DNA from: Parasponia andersonii
Taxonomy: Eukaryota; Streptophyta; Magnoliopsida; Rosales; Cannabaceae
Length of the DNA: 64,000 nucleotides
Reading direction: 5' to 3'
Assembly: GCA_002914805.1 (NCBI GenBank)
Contig: JXTB01000179.1
Span: forward strand, 671,682 to 735,681
In this document: positions 1 through 11,385 of the stretch, piece after piece
Layout: every line of letters begins with the position of its first letter
Numbering within the stretch: the stretch's first letter is position 1
The notes under the pieces: model-generated
The model's database searches: none
What the model was told of the DNA's origin: nothing
The model's input: only the letters and a program-made list of their open reading frames with translations
Program-made: the position numbers and the translations under genes

Positions 1-164
1 AGGGAGCGAATCAGTTTTAAGGACTCTGTGTGGAACACAGCCCTCGACGGTTAACAATCCTTTGTTCTGAAGTACAACCAAAATTCTACTCAAAGGTGTA
101 GTATAATATTTTGGTAACATTATTTATTTATTATAAACGTTTATAACCTCATATATTGCATATC
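1..164. other. Left-edge spacer, no gene seen
   Basis: AT-rich sequence beyond the point where the copia A integrase reading can be followed. I see no coding signal, LTR end or tandem repeat. It may be decayed pol or flank of copia A. Confidence 0.4.
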
Positions 165-1485
165 ACAACAGGTGTAACAAACACTTCAAGAGGAGTCTTT
201 TCTGCTAGTATTGTAGAGTGTAGTCTATTGATCAAGTGGCATAAAGGCTTGGGCTAACAAGGTCAAACTAGTTTCACGAAGATGCCTATGTTTACGTTCA
301 GCAACTCCATTTTGTCCATGAGTTGTTGGGCGAGAAAGTGTACGAGTAATTCCTCGTGAAGTTAAATAACTAGAAAAGGCTTGATATTCTCCTCCCCAAT
401 CACTTTGAATGGTTTTGATAGGTAAGCCTAGCTAAAATTCAATCTCGGTTCTAAAATTTTCAAAAGTAGTTAAAGCATCATACTTGTTCTTAAGAAGGTA
501 TACCCGAGTGAACCTAGAGTAGGCATAAACAAAATGTATATAATATAGATAACCACTTGAGGATAAATGAGGTGAGGGTCGCCATAAATCTGCGTGAATT
601 AATTCTAGAGGTTTAGAATAGGTAGTGTCAGACATAGGAAATGGAAATTTATGTATTTTTCCCATAGAACAAGCAGAACAAAAATTTGGAACCATTTTAT
701 TACTGCAAGATATTTTACAACCAGAAAGTACATTTTGCATAACCTTGGTACTATGACGTCCTAATCTATTGTGCCACAACTGAGTAATTGACTTGAAAGA
801 GATATTAGTATTTACATATTTAGGATGTTGATTATTCTCAACTGAAGTACATGAATGTGAAGGATTAACAACAGGGTTAGAACTGGAACTAGTAACAACA
901 CTCGGAATAGACTTAAACTTCAAGCTGGTTGAATCAAAGGCAAACACCCCGTTGTTAAGTTTCCCTGCCATGAGGATATCCTTGGTTACCTAGTATTTAA
1001 CATAGCAAGGACCATGATGGAATTCGAAGAAGACTCTATTATCACGGGCAAACTTAGACACACTAATTAGATTCTTGGTAAGGGAAGGCACATGAGGTAA
1101 ATGATTTAAAGAAAGGAGTTTGAAATTGAAAGGAGAGGAAAAAAATTGATTGACCAATGTGTTGAATGTTGAGACCAATGCTATGACCCATATGAATCAT
1201 GTCTGGGCCAGTATAAGGATCCTTATGAATCATATTGGCAACATCAGGAGTCCAGTGATTTATGGCACCCGAATCTGGATACCAGCTTGAATCTGAAACA
1301 GAATTTGAAGTGGCTAGCTCAATAGCTATTTGAGCAGACATTGGTGAACTGGATTAAAAGTTGTAGCCCATATTCTTAAAGGTTGTTGGACCTGGCCAAG
1401 AGGAATCAAAACCGTGATAACACTTCATGGCTACATGACCATATTTCCCACAAAGTTGACATTGGTTCTCATTGGAGTTCCACTG
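165..1485 (-). pseudogene. Copia element A: zinc knuckle, protease, GAG-pre-integrase, integrase (decayed)
   Basis: Minus-strand pol fragment of a Ty1/copia retrotransposon. From high to low coordinates it reads: a CCHC knuckle (CQLCGKYGHVAMKC, near 1420-1475); the protease start (SSWYPDSGAINHWTPD, near 1270-1310), keeping the DSG active-site triplet; a protease remainder in another frame at 990-1178 (LISVSKF); then 432-971 with the GAG-pre-integrase histidine/cysteine motif (LWHNRLGRHS ... CSACSMGK) and the integrase start (LELIHADLW). Below 430 the integrase can still be followed in broken frames (GRTLSRP-like, then NGV-ERKHRHLRE) to about 165. Frameshifts near 980-1180 and stops make it non-functional. 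RT and RNase H are absent, so they were lost or lie left of the window. It is probably the same element as the gag and LTR at 5640-6781. Confidence 0.8.
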
Positions 1486-2140
1486 TGATCTTGTTGGTTA
1501 AATTTACTAAAAACGTGATAAAATCAAATACTATTATTATTTTCTAGATAATTATTGTTGATGCGCTTATATTTTCTAGATTATTCATATACTCTTCTAG
1601 CTAATTTTGTGGGTTATTATTATTTTTCATTGGTGTTAACATTAAGTTTTGGTGTTTTATTATATTAAGCAGTTCATGAAGGACTTATGTAAAAGAGAGC
1701 TTAAAGTGACATTTTTCTAAAAGAATTAGAGAAAGAGGATTTGAAGAAAAGCTGAATCTCATTTAGCAAATTGAATAGCGGCCCATCTTCGAAGTCCAAC
1801 TCATAAATATCTAAATAGTCCATAGCAGCAACTTCATGTGGACCATATTTCAAGTAACGACCCGATTCATTTTCAACGGCCCAAGAGGCTTAATACCGCA
1901 TAGAAGTGAATCAAGTAATAAACTTAAGAGTTTATTAAAGTTATTATCTTACGTATTCTCGTACGTGAATTACAAGGATATATATCGAAGCATTTAAGAA
2001 AAAGTTAAACGAATAAATATAAGGTTGTGAAAAAAGAAAGGGAAACTGAGACTTCATTAAAAGCATTATCGCATATATATAGATGGGAGACCAGTGACAT
2101 GATGTAGAAGTAAGTGGCTAAAGAAAGAGATGTTAATTGG
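1486..2140. other. AT-rich spacer inside split copia A
   Basis: No coding region is visible. Around 1855-1920 there is a short GC-richer stretch with a CGACCCGATTC-type motif and, near 2070, a TATATATAG box, both reminiscent of plant LTRs. I could not find paired ends, so it stays unassigned. Confidence 0.35.
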
Positions 2141-3395
2141 CCGTGGCGTGCCAGCCCAATTACATTTAGCCGCGCCATATTTATGCTTTGTGATATGCCA
2201 ACGCAGGTATGATTAGTAATCGTGCCGTGTTTGGTCGGTTACGTGCCTGTGCTCGTGCTGTACATGTGCTATATCTGTGTTTGATTTTGTATCATAATCG
2301 TGCTATTAATGTATCATTATCTTATCTATTTTTATACTTAATTATTTCTGTTTTCAGTATCATGCTATTATTGTGCCTAATCGTGCCCGTTTTCAGTATT
2401 GGGCTATTTTCTATGCCTAATCATGTTTATTTCTGATAGTTTGTTTTTTTTGTTCCTAATCGTCTTCGTTTCTAATATTATGATATTTTCGTACTAATTA
2501 TACTTGTTTTAGGTACTATAATATTTTCATGTCTAATTGTACTTATTTTTAATTATATTATTCTTGTGAATATTACTCATTTTTTTGAATCATATATGAT
2601 TTCAAGCCTAATTATTTATATTTTCAAACTTTTATAGTTCTTGTTCCATAATCGTTCTCATTCTCATTATTGATTTTTTTTTAAATTTAGTTGTTTTAAT
2701 ATTATTAAACCTACTTTCTGCTAAGTAATTATGAATTATGAATTGTTAATTATTATATAATTGAAAGAAATTGTTTGAAAATTGAGATAATTGTTATAGA
2801 AAAATAAATCTAAATTGAAATATTAGAGTGTATGTGAGTAATGATAATTAATTTAAATTTCTATACTTAAAGTATATTCTAACTCAACTGGCGCCTACTC
2901 AAATTATATTAAAATATATAACTCAAAAGGTATAATTGGCACATACCTAAATTATAGTTTCCATTCTTAATATTTTAAGGATTTTCTATTAAATGTGAGT
3001 TTTGCCTTAGACTCTTAATATTTCTAAACTCTTTAGTTCAAATTAATTAAATTTTGGAACTTTTTGTCTCTAAAAAAATTAGAAATCAATGCAATATTTA
3101 TAATATCTATTTTCACTTTGAAATATATTTTAATTTTAATTTTTTTATTATTTTTAAATTTATCGTATTAAAATTATGCCCAAAAAAATTAAAATAAATT
3201 TAAAATAATTATATTTTTTGTAGATTAATTATTTTCTTAATTGTGTTTGTCGATTATACGCGCCACATACTATGTCAACCCAAGCACATTTACTTATTTG
3301 ATGTGCTAGTCGAGGCATGGTTATTAATCGTGTTGGCTTATTATCGTGTCATACTTACGCCGGCTTATTATTGCTGGGCCGTTTTGATACCACCA
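2141..3395. mobile_element. Non-autonomous TIR-type DNA element (hAT-like?), about 1.25 kb
   Basis: The left end (about 2141-2225) and the reverse complement of the right end (about 3310-3395) align loosely over some 75 bp. Shared blocks include AGCC-G-CG, GCCAAC and GATTArTAAyC-TGCC. Inner sequence near both ends repeats motifs such as AATCGTGCC/AATCGTG. The core is very AT-rich and has no transposase. Terminal inverted repeats plus repeated subterminal motifs fit a non-autonomous DNA transposon. The hAT assignment rests only on the subterminal-repeat style. I did not identify a target site duplication, so the ends are approximate. Confidence 0.4.
2277..2590 (+). repeat. 39-bp minisatellite, about 8 copies
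   Basis: A block of the type CAGTATTATGCTATTTT followed by CGTGCCTAATCGTGC recurs at about 2316, 2355, 2394, 2434, 2473, 2512 and 2550, a period of 38-40 bp. Because 39 is a multiple of three, part of it (2209-2436) stays open and translates into 13-residue repeats (VFSIMLL / VFSIGLF). I regard that open frame as a by-product of the repeat and not a gene. Confidence 0.7.
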
Positions 3396-4284
3396 TGAGA
3401 AATATAAGAAAATGAGCATCAACAGAGGATTTGTCTGTGGACATTTCAAGAACAGTTTTTCTTCTTATTATCAATTTTTTTGTTTGAATATTATGATTAT
3501 ATCTATGGTCCTTCCTAGTCTAGTTACGTACTAATTTATTTTTAAGGGCTACGATATAGGCAGATTATGAGTATTTAAATTTTCCTAGTTTAATTAAATT
3601 TACATTTTATTCTAATATATGTTGAGTATTTCAATTGATTCTTAATGCTTATAGTTGCATGATAAAAAATTGCATGATTTGAGATTTGATTTAAGATTGA
3701 GAAGTGATCATTAAATTTGATCTAATTGGAATACTATAAACTCAATATAAGATAAAAATATTTATGCAATTTGTACAGTGTTTATGAACTTCTTGTTCTT
3801 AATAAAATTTGATTAATTTAGAATTTTTATGGAGATGTAAGAGATTTATTAGTTGAATTGAATTGTTAATGCTTGAGAAAAATAAATGACTAAATTAGAA
3901 AAATTCATTGTTAACATATAAAATAACAAGTTGATTTAATTAATTAGGAGATTTAAAAATGATTAATTTTGGTGAATCGGAAACCTATGTCTTTTGCTAA
4001 TTGATTGTCATCTTTATTATTTTGTTTTGCTTTTCCTTTTATTTAGTTATTAGATTTATTTTTGCGTAACTTTTCTTTATGATTGTTTTCAAATAAAATT
4101 AGAGTTAGATTAATTTTACTACTCTTCGTAGGAATGATACTCACTTATCACTTTATTACTTGTTAGTGATATTGTGCATTTTCAATTATTTTCACAGTAC
4201 ATGAAAAACTAAAATTCTTCCATATTATAATTTTTTATAAAAAAATTTTAGAATCTTTCTTATGGTCTAAATACATATACTGAA
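3396..4284. other. AT-rich spacer
   Basis: Very AT-rich, with long runs of A and T, no open frame of note and no repeat I could pair. Confidence 0.4.
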
Positions 4285-5560
4285 GATTATATCTCAACCA
4301 GTGAGTTTCATATGCACCAAGTTTGTAATTATAGGTATGTGTGGATACCTTGATCTTGATCAACCTCTAAGTAAAACTTAAAGAACTTACATAGCCTTCA
4401 ATGGTGGCTCAAAGAATTTCTCTTTCTCAGTTTTCTATATAGCCACCAAACTAATGTTTTTAGTCAAAATTGAAATTGATACACAAAGGAGAGGGGAAGA
4501 GCCTTTTATTGGCTCCTCTTTTAGGAGGAATTTCGGCTAGCATTAGGGCATATGCTGACCAAAATTCTCATGCTCTAAAAGATAGGTGTTAGGCTCTAAA
4601 GCCCCACCTTGCTATCCGAACTCTTTTCTATTTTGTGTTCAACTGTCCAAAAAATTATTTGAGCCCAATTATATTGATCTTATGCAACACAAAATGCTGG
4701 TATAAGTTAGGGACCTAAATGGACCTATGTAATTTAAGCTCCAATAGACAAAGACCTAGTTCTAATTAATTCTTAATACAACTAGACTTGTACCACTAAT
4801 TATAGACTTATTCCACTAATAATCTAAATTGCATTCTTGAATTAAATAAATATTATAAAATACTTTATAATTAAAATTATATCCATTTAATATTTAATAT
4901 TTGTATGTGTATCACACATGAATATCGATGATTGGAACTAGATAAAACTACTATTTCACATCTCTAATTATATCTTTCAATTTGTTGATATAAAAATATA
5001 TATAATGTTTAACCACACTTACATAAAGTCTTGAATTAATAAAATAACTAATTTTATTAATTACTTAGCTAAAGTTTAAATCATCTATTTTTTTTTCACT
5101 TCTCTATATAATAGAGTTGTGAATTCAATATCTATAGTTATATTTTCCTAATGTCCATTCAAATACATTACTAAAATGCCATGATCTAGATTATCAGTTA
5201 CTTGATCCGTATTTTTTAATATCTCTTATTTTAGGATTAAGAAAGATATATGCTAATTATCAACTTTAAGAGAATATGTTCTTGTTAACGAAATTTATTA
5301 TAAGAACATTTTTCATATGATCCTTGTTTAATATACTTTTACATACACTAAGACTTTTTGCGGTCATACAAATATAACTTAAGACATGCTATAAACTATC
5401 AAAGTCTTACAATACGATCTAAGAAAAATGTCCAACTTTTCTTATTAGTTACGAACAATTTTATTTGGTTTAATTAGAAAAAATAAGTAGCTTTAATAAA
5501 TAATTTTATTAAAATATTTCTTTAATAAATAAGTCATGAAACTTTTTGACATTTACTATT
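4285..5560 (-). mobile_element. Probable LTR remnant (minus orientation)
   Basis: The stretch 4285-4800 resembles the 3' part of a plant copia-type LTR read on the minus strand. It has a compositionally mixed, non-coding block with a line typical of R-U5 ends (GGTATCCACACATACC on the minus strand, near 4336), followed by AT-rich U3-like sequence to about 5500. No gag/pol accompanies it and clear TG..CA ends with a target duplication were not found. The call rests on general appearance. Confidence 0.25.
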
Positions 5561-5639
5561 ATACAATAATCAAAACATTATCACAAATATTATGCATGAA
5601 ATATAACTTTATTAGATATCTAATATATTCAATAAATAT

Positions 5640-6558
5640 CCATAAATGATAATAATTTTTTGGGCACAATCCTAATACATCTTCCACCATGACCATCATG
5701 ATAACCGCGACCACCAGTGTGATTTTGATGAAAACCTTGGCCCCGAAATCGATTTGGATGACCAGCTTGATTTGGAGCCTGTCAAAAGATATTGGGATTG
5801 AAATTGCCCTAGCCAGAAGGAAAGTTATTGTTAGGCCACTTCTTAGGAGGTTGATTTTGTATAGCAAGATTATCACTAGGAGATGCAAGCTCAGTAATTT
5901 GTTTTTCAATACGACCTTCTTGAGTGAGTAACAAGGCTTCGATCTCAACCACTGAGTACGGATCAACATGCAAATCGATAGAGATGATGAAAATGTCATA
6001 AACAAAAGGAAGACCTTCGAAGATAGCTTCAATGTGATCTTGAACACTTATTTCATACCCAATTGAAGTCAATTGTTCCACAACAAATTTAATTTTTCAA
6101 CAAATACTTAGTAAGAATGGAATTCTCTTTTTCATGTTTTGCAAACGAGTTTTCAATTGAAAAATTTTAGCTTTCGTTTGAGAATGAAAATAAGTATTTA
6201 GAGTCTACTATACTTGCTCAGAAGTTTCACAACCAACCATATTGTTAGCATTGATTTTGCCATTGATGATAGGAGCCAAGAAAACAATAATTGGTCCCGC
6301 TGTTCCTAATTAATGAAATCAGGATTAAGAACATCATTAACTTCATTAGTGGTGGTCAAGAACTTTGGAGGAGAACTATTGGTAGTAACGAATCATAGAA
6401 GGCGGTAGGTTCGAATTGCAGCATTGACTTGTTGAAGCCATAGAAGATAGTTACTATCATTGAGCTTAATAGACAACTAGTGAGAAAAGACGTTTGGAGT
6501 AAAACGAGAGGTTGAATGTCACAGTAGAAGACAAAGCATGCGAAGTAGCCATAACCAT
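5640..6558 (-). pseudogene. Copia element A: gag (decayed)
   Basis: Minus-strand copia gag. It begins at an ATG near 6558, directly inside the primer site, with the typical N-terminus in which a short leader is followed by KLNDSNYLLWLQQV (near 6440-6480). The middle part (5809-6081) reads EQLTSIGYEISVQDHIEAI and is the conserved gag core, in which EGLPFVYDIF is followed by the IEALLLTQEGRIEKQ segment. After it comes a glycine/histidine-rich stretch (GRGYHDGHGGR, near 5700) that in such elements precedes the zinc knuckle. The knuckle itself is at 1420-1475, so about 4.2 kb lies between the two halves. Several stops (for example near 6310 and 6210) and frameshifts are present. Confidence 0.75.
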
Positions 6559-6560
6559 CG

Positions 6561-6572
6561 GCTCTGATACTA
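6561..6572 (-). other. Copia A primer binding site (initiator tRNA-Met)
   Basis: On the minus strand the sequence is TAGTATCAGAGC, one mismatch from TGGTATCAGAGC, the site complementary to initiator methionine tRNA used by most plant copia elements. It abuts the LTR. Confidence 0.75.
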
Positions 6573-6781
6573 TGTTAAGATTTAGAGAAAGAATAATAAA
6601 CAATAGAGAAATTTGTTTCTTGATTAATACTATGTACATTTGAGTCTCGAATACATAAACTCTATTAAGTATACTCTAACTAATTCTTAACTAAACCTAT
6701 GACAATAGATTGTGTATAATTAGTATAGCTAAATCTAACAATAGCCTAACAGCTTAACTAATCTAAACAATACTCCTAACA
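6573..6781 (-). repeat. Copia A 5' LTR (209 bp)
   Basis: On the minus strand it runs from TGTTAGGAGTATTG (starting at 6781) to CTCTAAATCTTAACA (ending at 6573), giving TG..CA ends next to the primer site. The short length and TGTTAG start are usual for small plant copia LTRs. Its partner LTR is not in the window. Confidence 0.7.
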
Positions 6782-8167
6782 AAATCAGAAAAATTCAATA
6801 AAAAATTGTAAGCAGGTATAATTTTAACTTAATTTAACAAACTGATGAGATACATTTTTTACATTTTCAAAAATACTAGGCCAAAATTAGTATTTTATTA
6901 AAATATAAAGAGGATTTTTATTACATTAACTAATTATTTGACTATTTTTTGGTCAAAAATTCAGTATATGACCAAGTTCAAAAATTTATAATTAAATATC
7001 TAACTAATATAATGACTAAAATAGAAATACAACTTATTTCACAACTGAAACTTTAAAAAAAATGAACATTAAGAAATAACTTTTAAAATATGGATAAACA
7101 AATATAAAAAATTGGGCATCCACTTAGTTCTGTCTCTCTCTATTTTCCCTATGAGTTAAAATACTAAGTATGTTTTCTTTCAAAATAAAAAAAAAAATAA
7201 AAAAAGCAGGTATGTCAAGTTATTTTCAGGTTCTTTTTTGTCGCAGGCTTCAAGCTTCGATTTGGAAGACCAAAATCTATTTCTTTCAATAATTTCATCA
7301 TTATTCACGCCTACCTCATGGAGTTGAAAATGTGGATGAACGTCAAAAAACAAACTTCATAGCTTTTCTAATCCAAATGATGCTTATTGATGTTTATTTT
7401 TTCCAAAATATGAACATTCTTCGAAGACTTGTTTGCCAAATAATTCGTTAATCAATCTCATGAATTGTTTCATTAATTAGTCATTAGTTAAAACTATCAT
7501 TATTCTCTCCTTATGACTCTTTTCCTCGTTGGGAAAAGATCAAAGAAAAGTAATTCTACAAATAGCAATAGAAGTTCGAGATGTATTCTAGAGTTAATAA
7601 AAATGCTTGAATTTAAGAACGTTTTCCATATTGAACAATTCATTACTGCAGACTATGAGGACATTTTAATTAAAATTGTTCCTGTATTAGGTATTTGTGA
7701 TTAACAGAAGATATAATATTTTTTTAAGAAAAAAAGTTAGCAGTTTTATCCCTGAATAGTCTCGAATAAAACTCTAACTACTATAAAAATAAAGAAAACA
7801 AAAGGGCAAATAGAAAATTCAACTAATATAAAAACTGTTAGCTAACCTGTAACTAAAAATAGTTGTTTAAAATACAAAATTTAGGTACTAAAAATAACTC
7901 TCAAATTCCATTTCCTCACATCTCTGTTGTCGTTGCTAGCTTTTAATAGTCTAATTGATAGGAAACTCAAGTGACAATTTCTAGCTAAGAAAATCTCGGG
8001 TTGAGCAAAATAGTTGAATTTTTAGCCCAATATAGTATATGTTTTTCTCTTTCAAATGCTATAACAAAATAACCGATCAATCAATTTTATTCAAATATAT
8101 TCATTATATAATATAACAAAGTTTACTGTACATAAAATTGGTATACTAATATACTGATTATAAAATA
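6782..8167. other. AT-rich spacer
   Basis: No gene is supported. A 63-codon open frame at 7513-7704 has no recognisable motif or compositional contrast and is probably chance. Confidence 0.5.
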
Positions 8168-10169
8168 TGTGATCAATTAAGGATATTTTAGACATTTTAA
8201 GACTAATGATAAATTTTTAATTTTTAATTTTAAAATTAAAATAAAGAAAACATCTGGAATATTTTATTGTTTTGCAACAATGCCTAACTTTTGCTTAAAA
8301 GAGCCCCTAGAATTCAAATTTCTAACAATAGAGACTTGAGCAAAAGAGAGAAAGAGAGAAAAACAGTAGGTTTCTGCCGCCGCTTTTAGTCACTGTAGCA
8401 GCTCCGCGAAATTTCTACCTCTAGCATAGTTTTTCGACCATCGGCACGCCGTCCGACACAGTCGTCGACACGTCCAGCATGTGGAATTGTATCTCACTGT
8501 TACTGACCACCTCTAAGTGGTTGCTTAGTGAAATTCATCTGTGGTAAAATTTTCACCACTTTTACCATTTTTACTAACTTTGTAAAATGTGATATTTACG
8601 TAATTATTTTGATTAAGTATTTTATTTACCCGAGATAAAAATATGAGGTGAAAAAAGATTAAAAATCATGAGTAATTAAGATTAGTAGAAGTAAAAGTGG
8701 TAACAGGAAGTACGGTAAGTGGTAATTAGAAAAAGAGGATATTTTTCTAAAGAATTACAAAAAGTGGTATTTATGCAATTCTCAGATTTTTGAGTGTAAC
8801 TAATATTAGGTACTTCGAAACTGAGTTCTAACTTCGAATTTAGAATTGGTGAGGTCGAGACAAGAATTTTGATATAAAATACCACTATGTTTTGTTGTGG
8901 AACGAAAATTAGAATTTTGTGGTTTAAAACTACACCGTTTTGCATGCCATGAGCTGCTCACATACCAGGACTCATTTTTAATAGAATATATACCTAACTT
9001 AATATTTTTGCTCTGAATTCACTAGTAACCTCCGTTTCTGTATTTGAAGCTCCAGTTGAAAAATTACTTTTTCAAGCAGACTTACTGGTAATCGGAAATT
9101 ACTGTTCGTATCATAACGAGAGAGGAATTCGATTACTTGATTTTATATCTGTTTTAATTATAATTGTATTAAAAATTATTTATAAAAAATAATGATTTTA
9201 CGATGATTTTGAAAAATTGTTGAAACGTAATGGATTATATTGGAATTGGATTGTGTAGATTTTTGTACATATTTATACAGTATAATTATAAAATAAACAG
9301 TGGTGTGCTACCTATGTACAGTAAATCTCAGAAATCTGCCAAGTTGGGTATTTAAAGTATAATTTGAATATTGGATGCATAGTAATTGTGAACTGTTACA
9401 TATTGTGCATAATATAGGATCACATACTTGAGTTCTATTATATTATCATAGTATTTTAGATCGCTGGTGAGTTATTATAGTACTAAATGGGAGACCTAGG
9501 CTCCTACATAGGTTTTTATCCAATATACATACCGATAGTATCAAGATGCTAGGTACCTCTACCACAAAGATATTATAGGGCCATGATGGGAGGATGAGAG
9601 CTCACTCGCTTACTTACTTATGAATGTATAATATATAGAATGATGTGGTATTAGATTTGGTTTTGATTATGTGATTATTCTGGATACCAATGATTTATAA
9701 ATGGATTTAAATATACTAACTATGTAAGTTTAAGAAATTGCATCCATCGAGAAGATAATTGAATTCCTACTAAGTATGTGAATACTCATGCCTTACTTTT
9801 CCCCTCTCGGATAGTGTTCAATGTGATTTTGAAGATTTGGGAGCACAATAATAAGGAGCTAGTTATCTGAGGACAATTGGTAACTATGTAAAATAACTTT
9901 GTTATTTATCTTGACTTGTACAAAATACTTAGGGGCCAGTTTTACAGACTCGGTCTATATAAGTAGAGTGTTGTGGATTGTGAAGTTATTGATGATGATA
10001 CTTAGGTTGTCCTAATAAATTTTACAAATATTCTAAGTCTAATAGTGATCACAAAATTGTGGGAATTTTATTTTAAAATTATTTTTTTAAAAATTTTTCA
10101 AAAACAGCTTTTGAGTTTCAAAATGTAAAATTCTCATTCAGTTGCTGGCCTAGGATTTAGGTCATGACA
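8168..10169 (+). repeat. 5' LTR of the Tekay-like element (2002 bp)
   Basis: Begins TGTGATCAATTAAGG and ends GGTCATGACA. It aligns throughout with 14844-16374, for example TTTAGACATTTTAAGAC against TTTAGATATTTAAGACC near the start, and a shared AGAGAGAAAGAGAGAAAA purine track. It contains about 470 bp (roughly 8795-9260) missing from the 3' LTR. The sequence after 10169 has no clean primer site. Confidence 0.85.
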
Positions 10170-10289
10170 GAAAATTTATCTGCTTAGGATATGACACCGT
10201 TAGATTAAACTGTAAGTAATTTTCAAAAAAAAAAATTTAGCATTATTGTCTCACTGACACTTTAGCATATTTATATAGACTAGTAAGAT

Positions 10290-11370
10290 ACTTCCGAGAA
10301 GAAGAGTGTTGAGGCAAGAGCCAAGAAATAATACTCCTCCACCACAACAGGAAATTTTTTAACCTCTTACGAATCTTTATAAGGCATTGCAAGAAATACC
10401 GAGACTAAGAGCTCAAAGAGTTCCTGAGGCTTATTAGGCTAGCTTTTCCAAAGATTTTATCAAGTTAAATTCGTCAACTTTTGATGGTAAACTGGACCGC
10501 ACCGTAGCTGAGAAATGACTCAGAGATGTTAAGAAGATCTTTACAATCATCGAGATGTTTGCTGAGTTCTAAGTGATCTATTCTGTTTATAAATTGTCTA
10601 ATAGTGTTGCCAACTAGTGAGAACTATCAAGCTATCACGACAGAAGACCGATAAAAATTGGGATGTCTTTGAAGGACTGTTCAGAGACCATTATGTCAAT
10701 GCTTATCATAGATCTACTATGATTATAGAATATGAATGACTCAAGTAAGGTGACTTGACTGTGAATGAGTATTACGTAGAATTAGCGCAGTATGCTTATG
10801 AACTAGGGATTGACCTTACTCTCTAGATTGTCAAGTTTACGGATGCTCTGAGGCTAACTATCTTTGAAAAGATTGTGACTCAGTATTTTGACAACCTGGT
10901 TGATCTTGTTGCTAGAGCACAGAAAGTAGAAGCCTTTCTTGATTACAAGTCGACTTTGAGGGAACAGTCGAGAAGTAGAGATAATGACAGGAAAGCTAAG
11001 AAGAGAAATAAGGGAAATTGTAATCACAGAATTCTCATAGTAATGGTTTCTCTAGAAGAGGACGGTTTGGACTGTATGAATGTTTTCACTATGGCCAATA
11101 AGGCCATCAAAAGAAGTCTTATCCATTCCACCAATAGAAGTCAGCTTTATCTCAAGTCTTAAATCTTTTCCTTTCTAGTAGTCTTTTGTCTTCTAGTAGT
11201 AGTGTTGGTAATGGCCACAGGGTTTAAGCTACACTCAAAATTTTCAGACTCCGCAAACTTCTGGTAATCAAGAAGGATGTAGATATACTAACACTAGTCC
11301 AAGAGCTAGTAGCAGTTGACCCAACCAAGGGAGAGGGAACAAAGAGAAAGAGAAAGTCTCTGGTTAAGTT
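10290..11370 (+). pseudogene. Tekay-like gag (decayed)
   Basis: The reading can be followed in pieces: a segment ending FSKDFIKLNSSTFDGKLD (near 10445-10500), which matches the conserved gypsy gag motif F-K-L-NPP-F-G; the W-LRDVKKIFTIIEM region; and an open stretch at 10875-11162 (MTQYFDNLVDLVARAQKVE ... EQSRSRD) corresponding to the gag C-terminal part. Glutamine/proline-rich and serine-rich sequence follows to about 11370. Numerous stops and frameshifts break it. Confidence 0.65.
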
Positions 11371-11385
11371 TTTACGGTCACTAGA

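Noticed and set aside
2209..2436. 75-codon hydrophobic open frame resembling a small membrane protein
   Set aside because: It is produced by a 39-bp minisatellite (period divisible by three), with no conserved motif.
7513..7704. 63-codon plus-strand frame in AT-rich spacer
   Set aside because: No motif, no splice partner and no similarity to neighbouring elements that I recognise.
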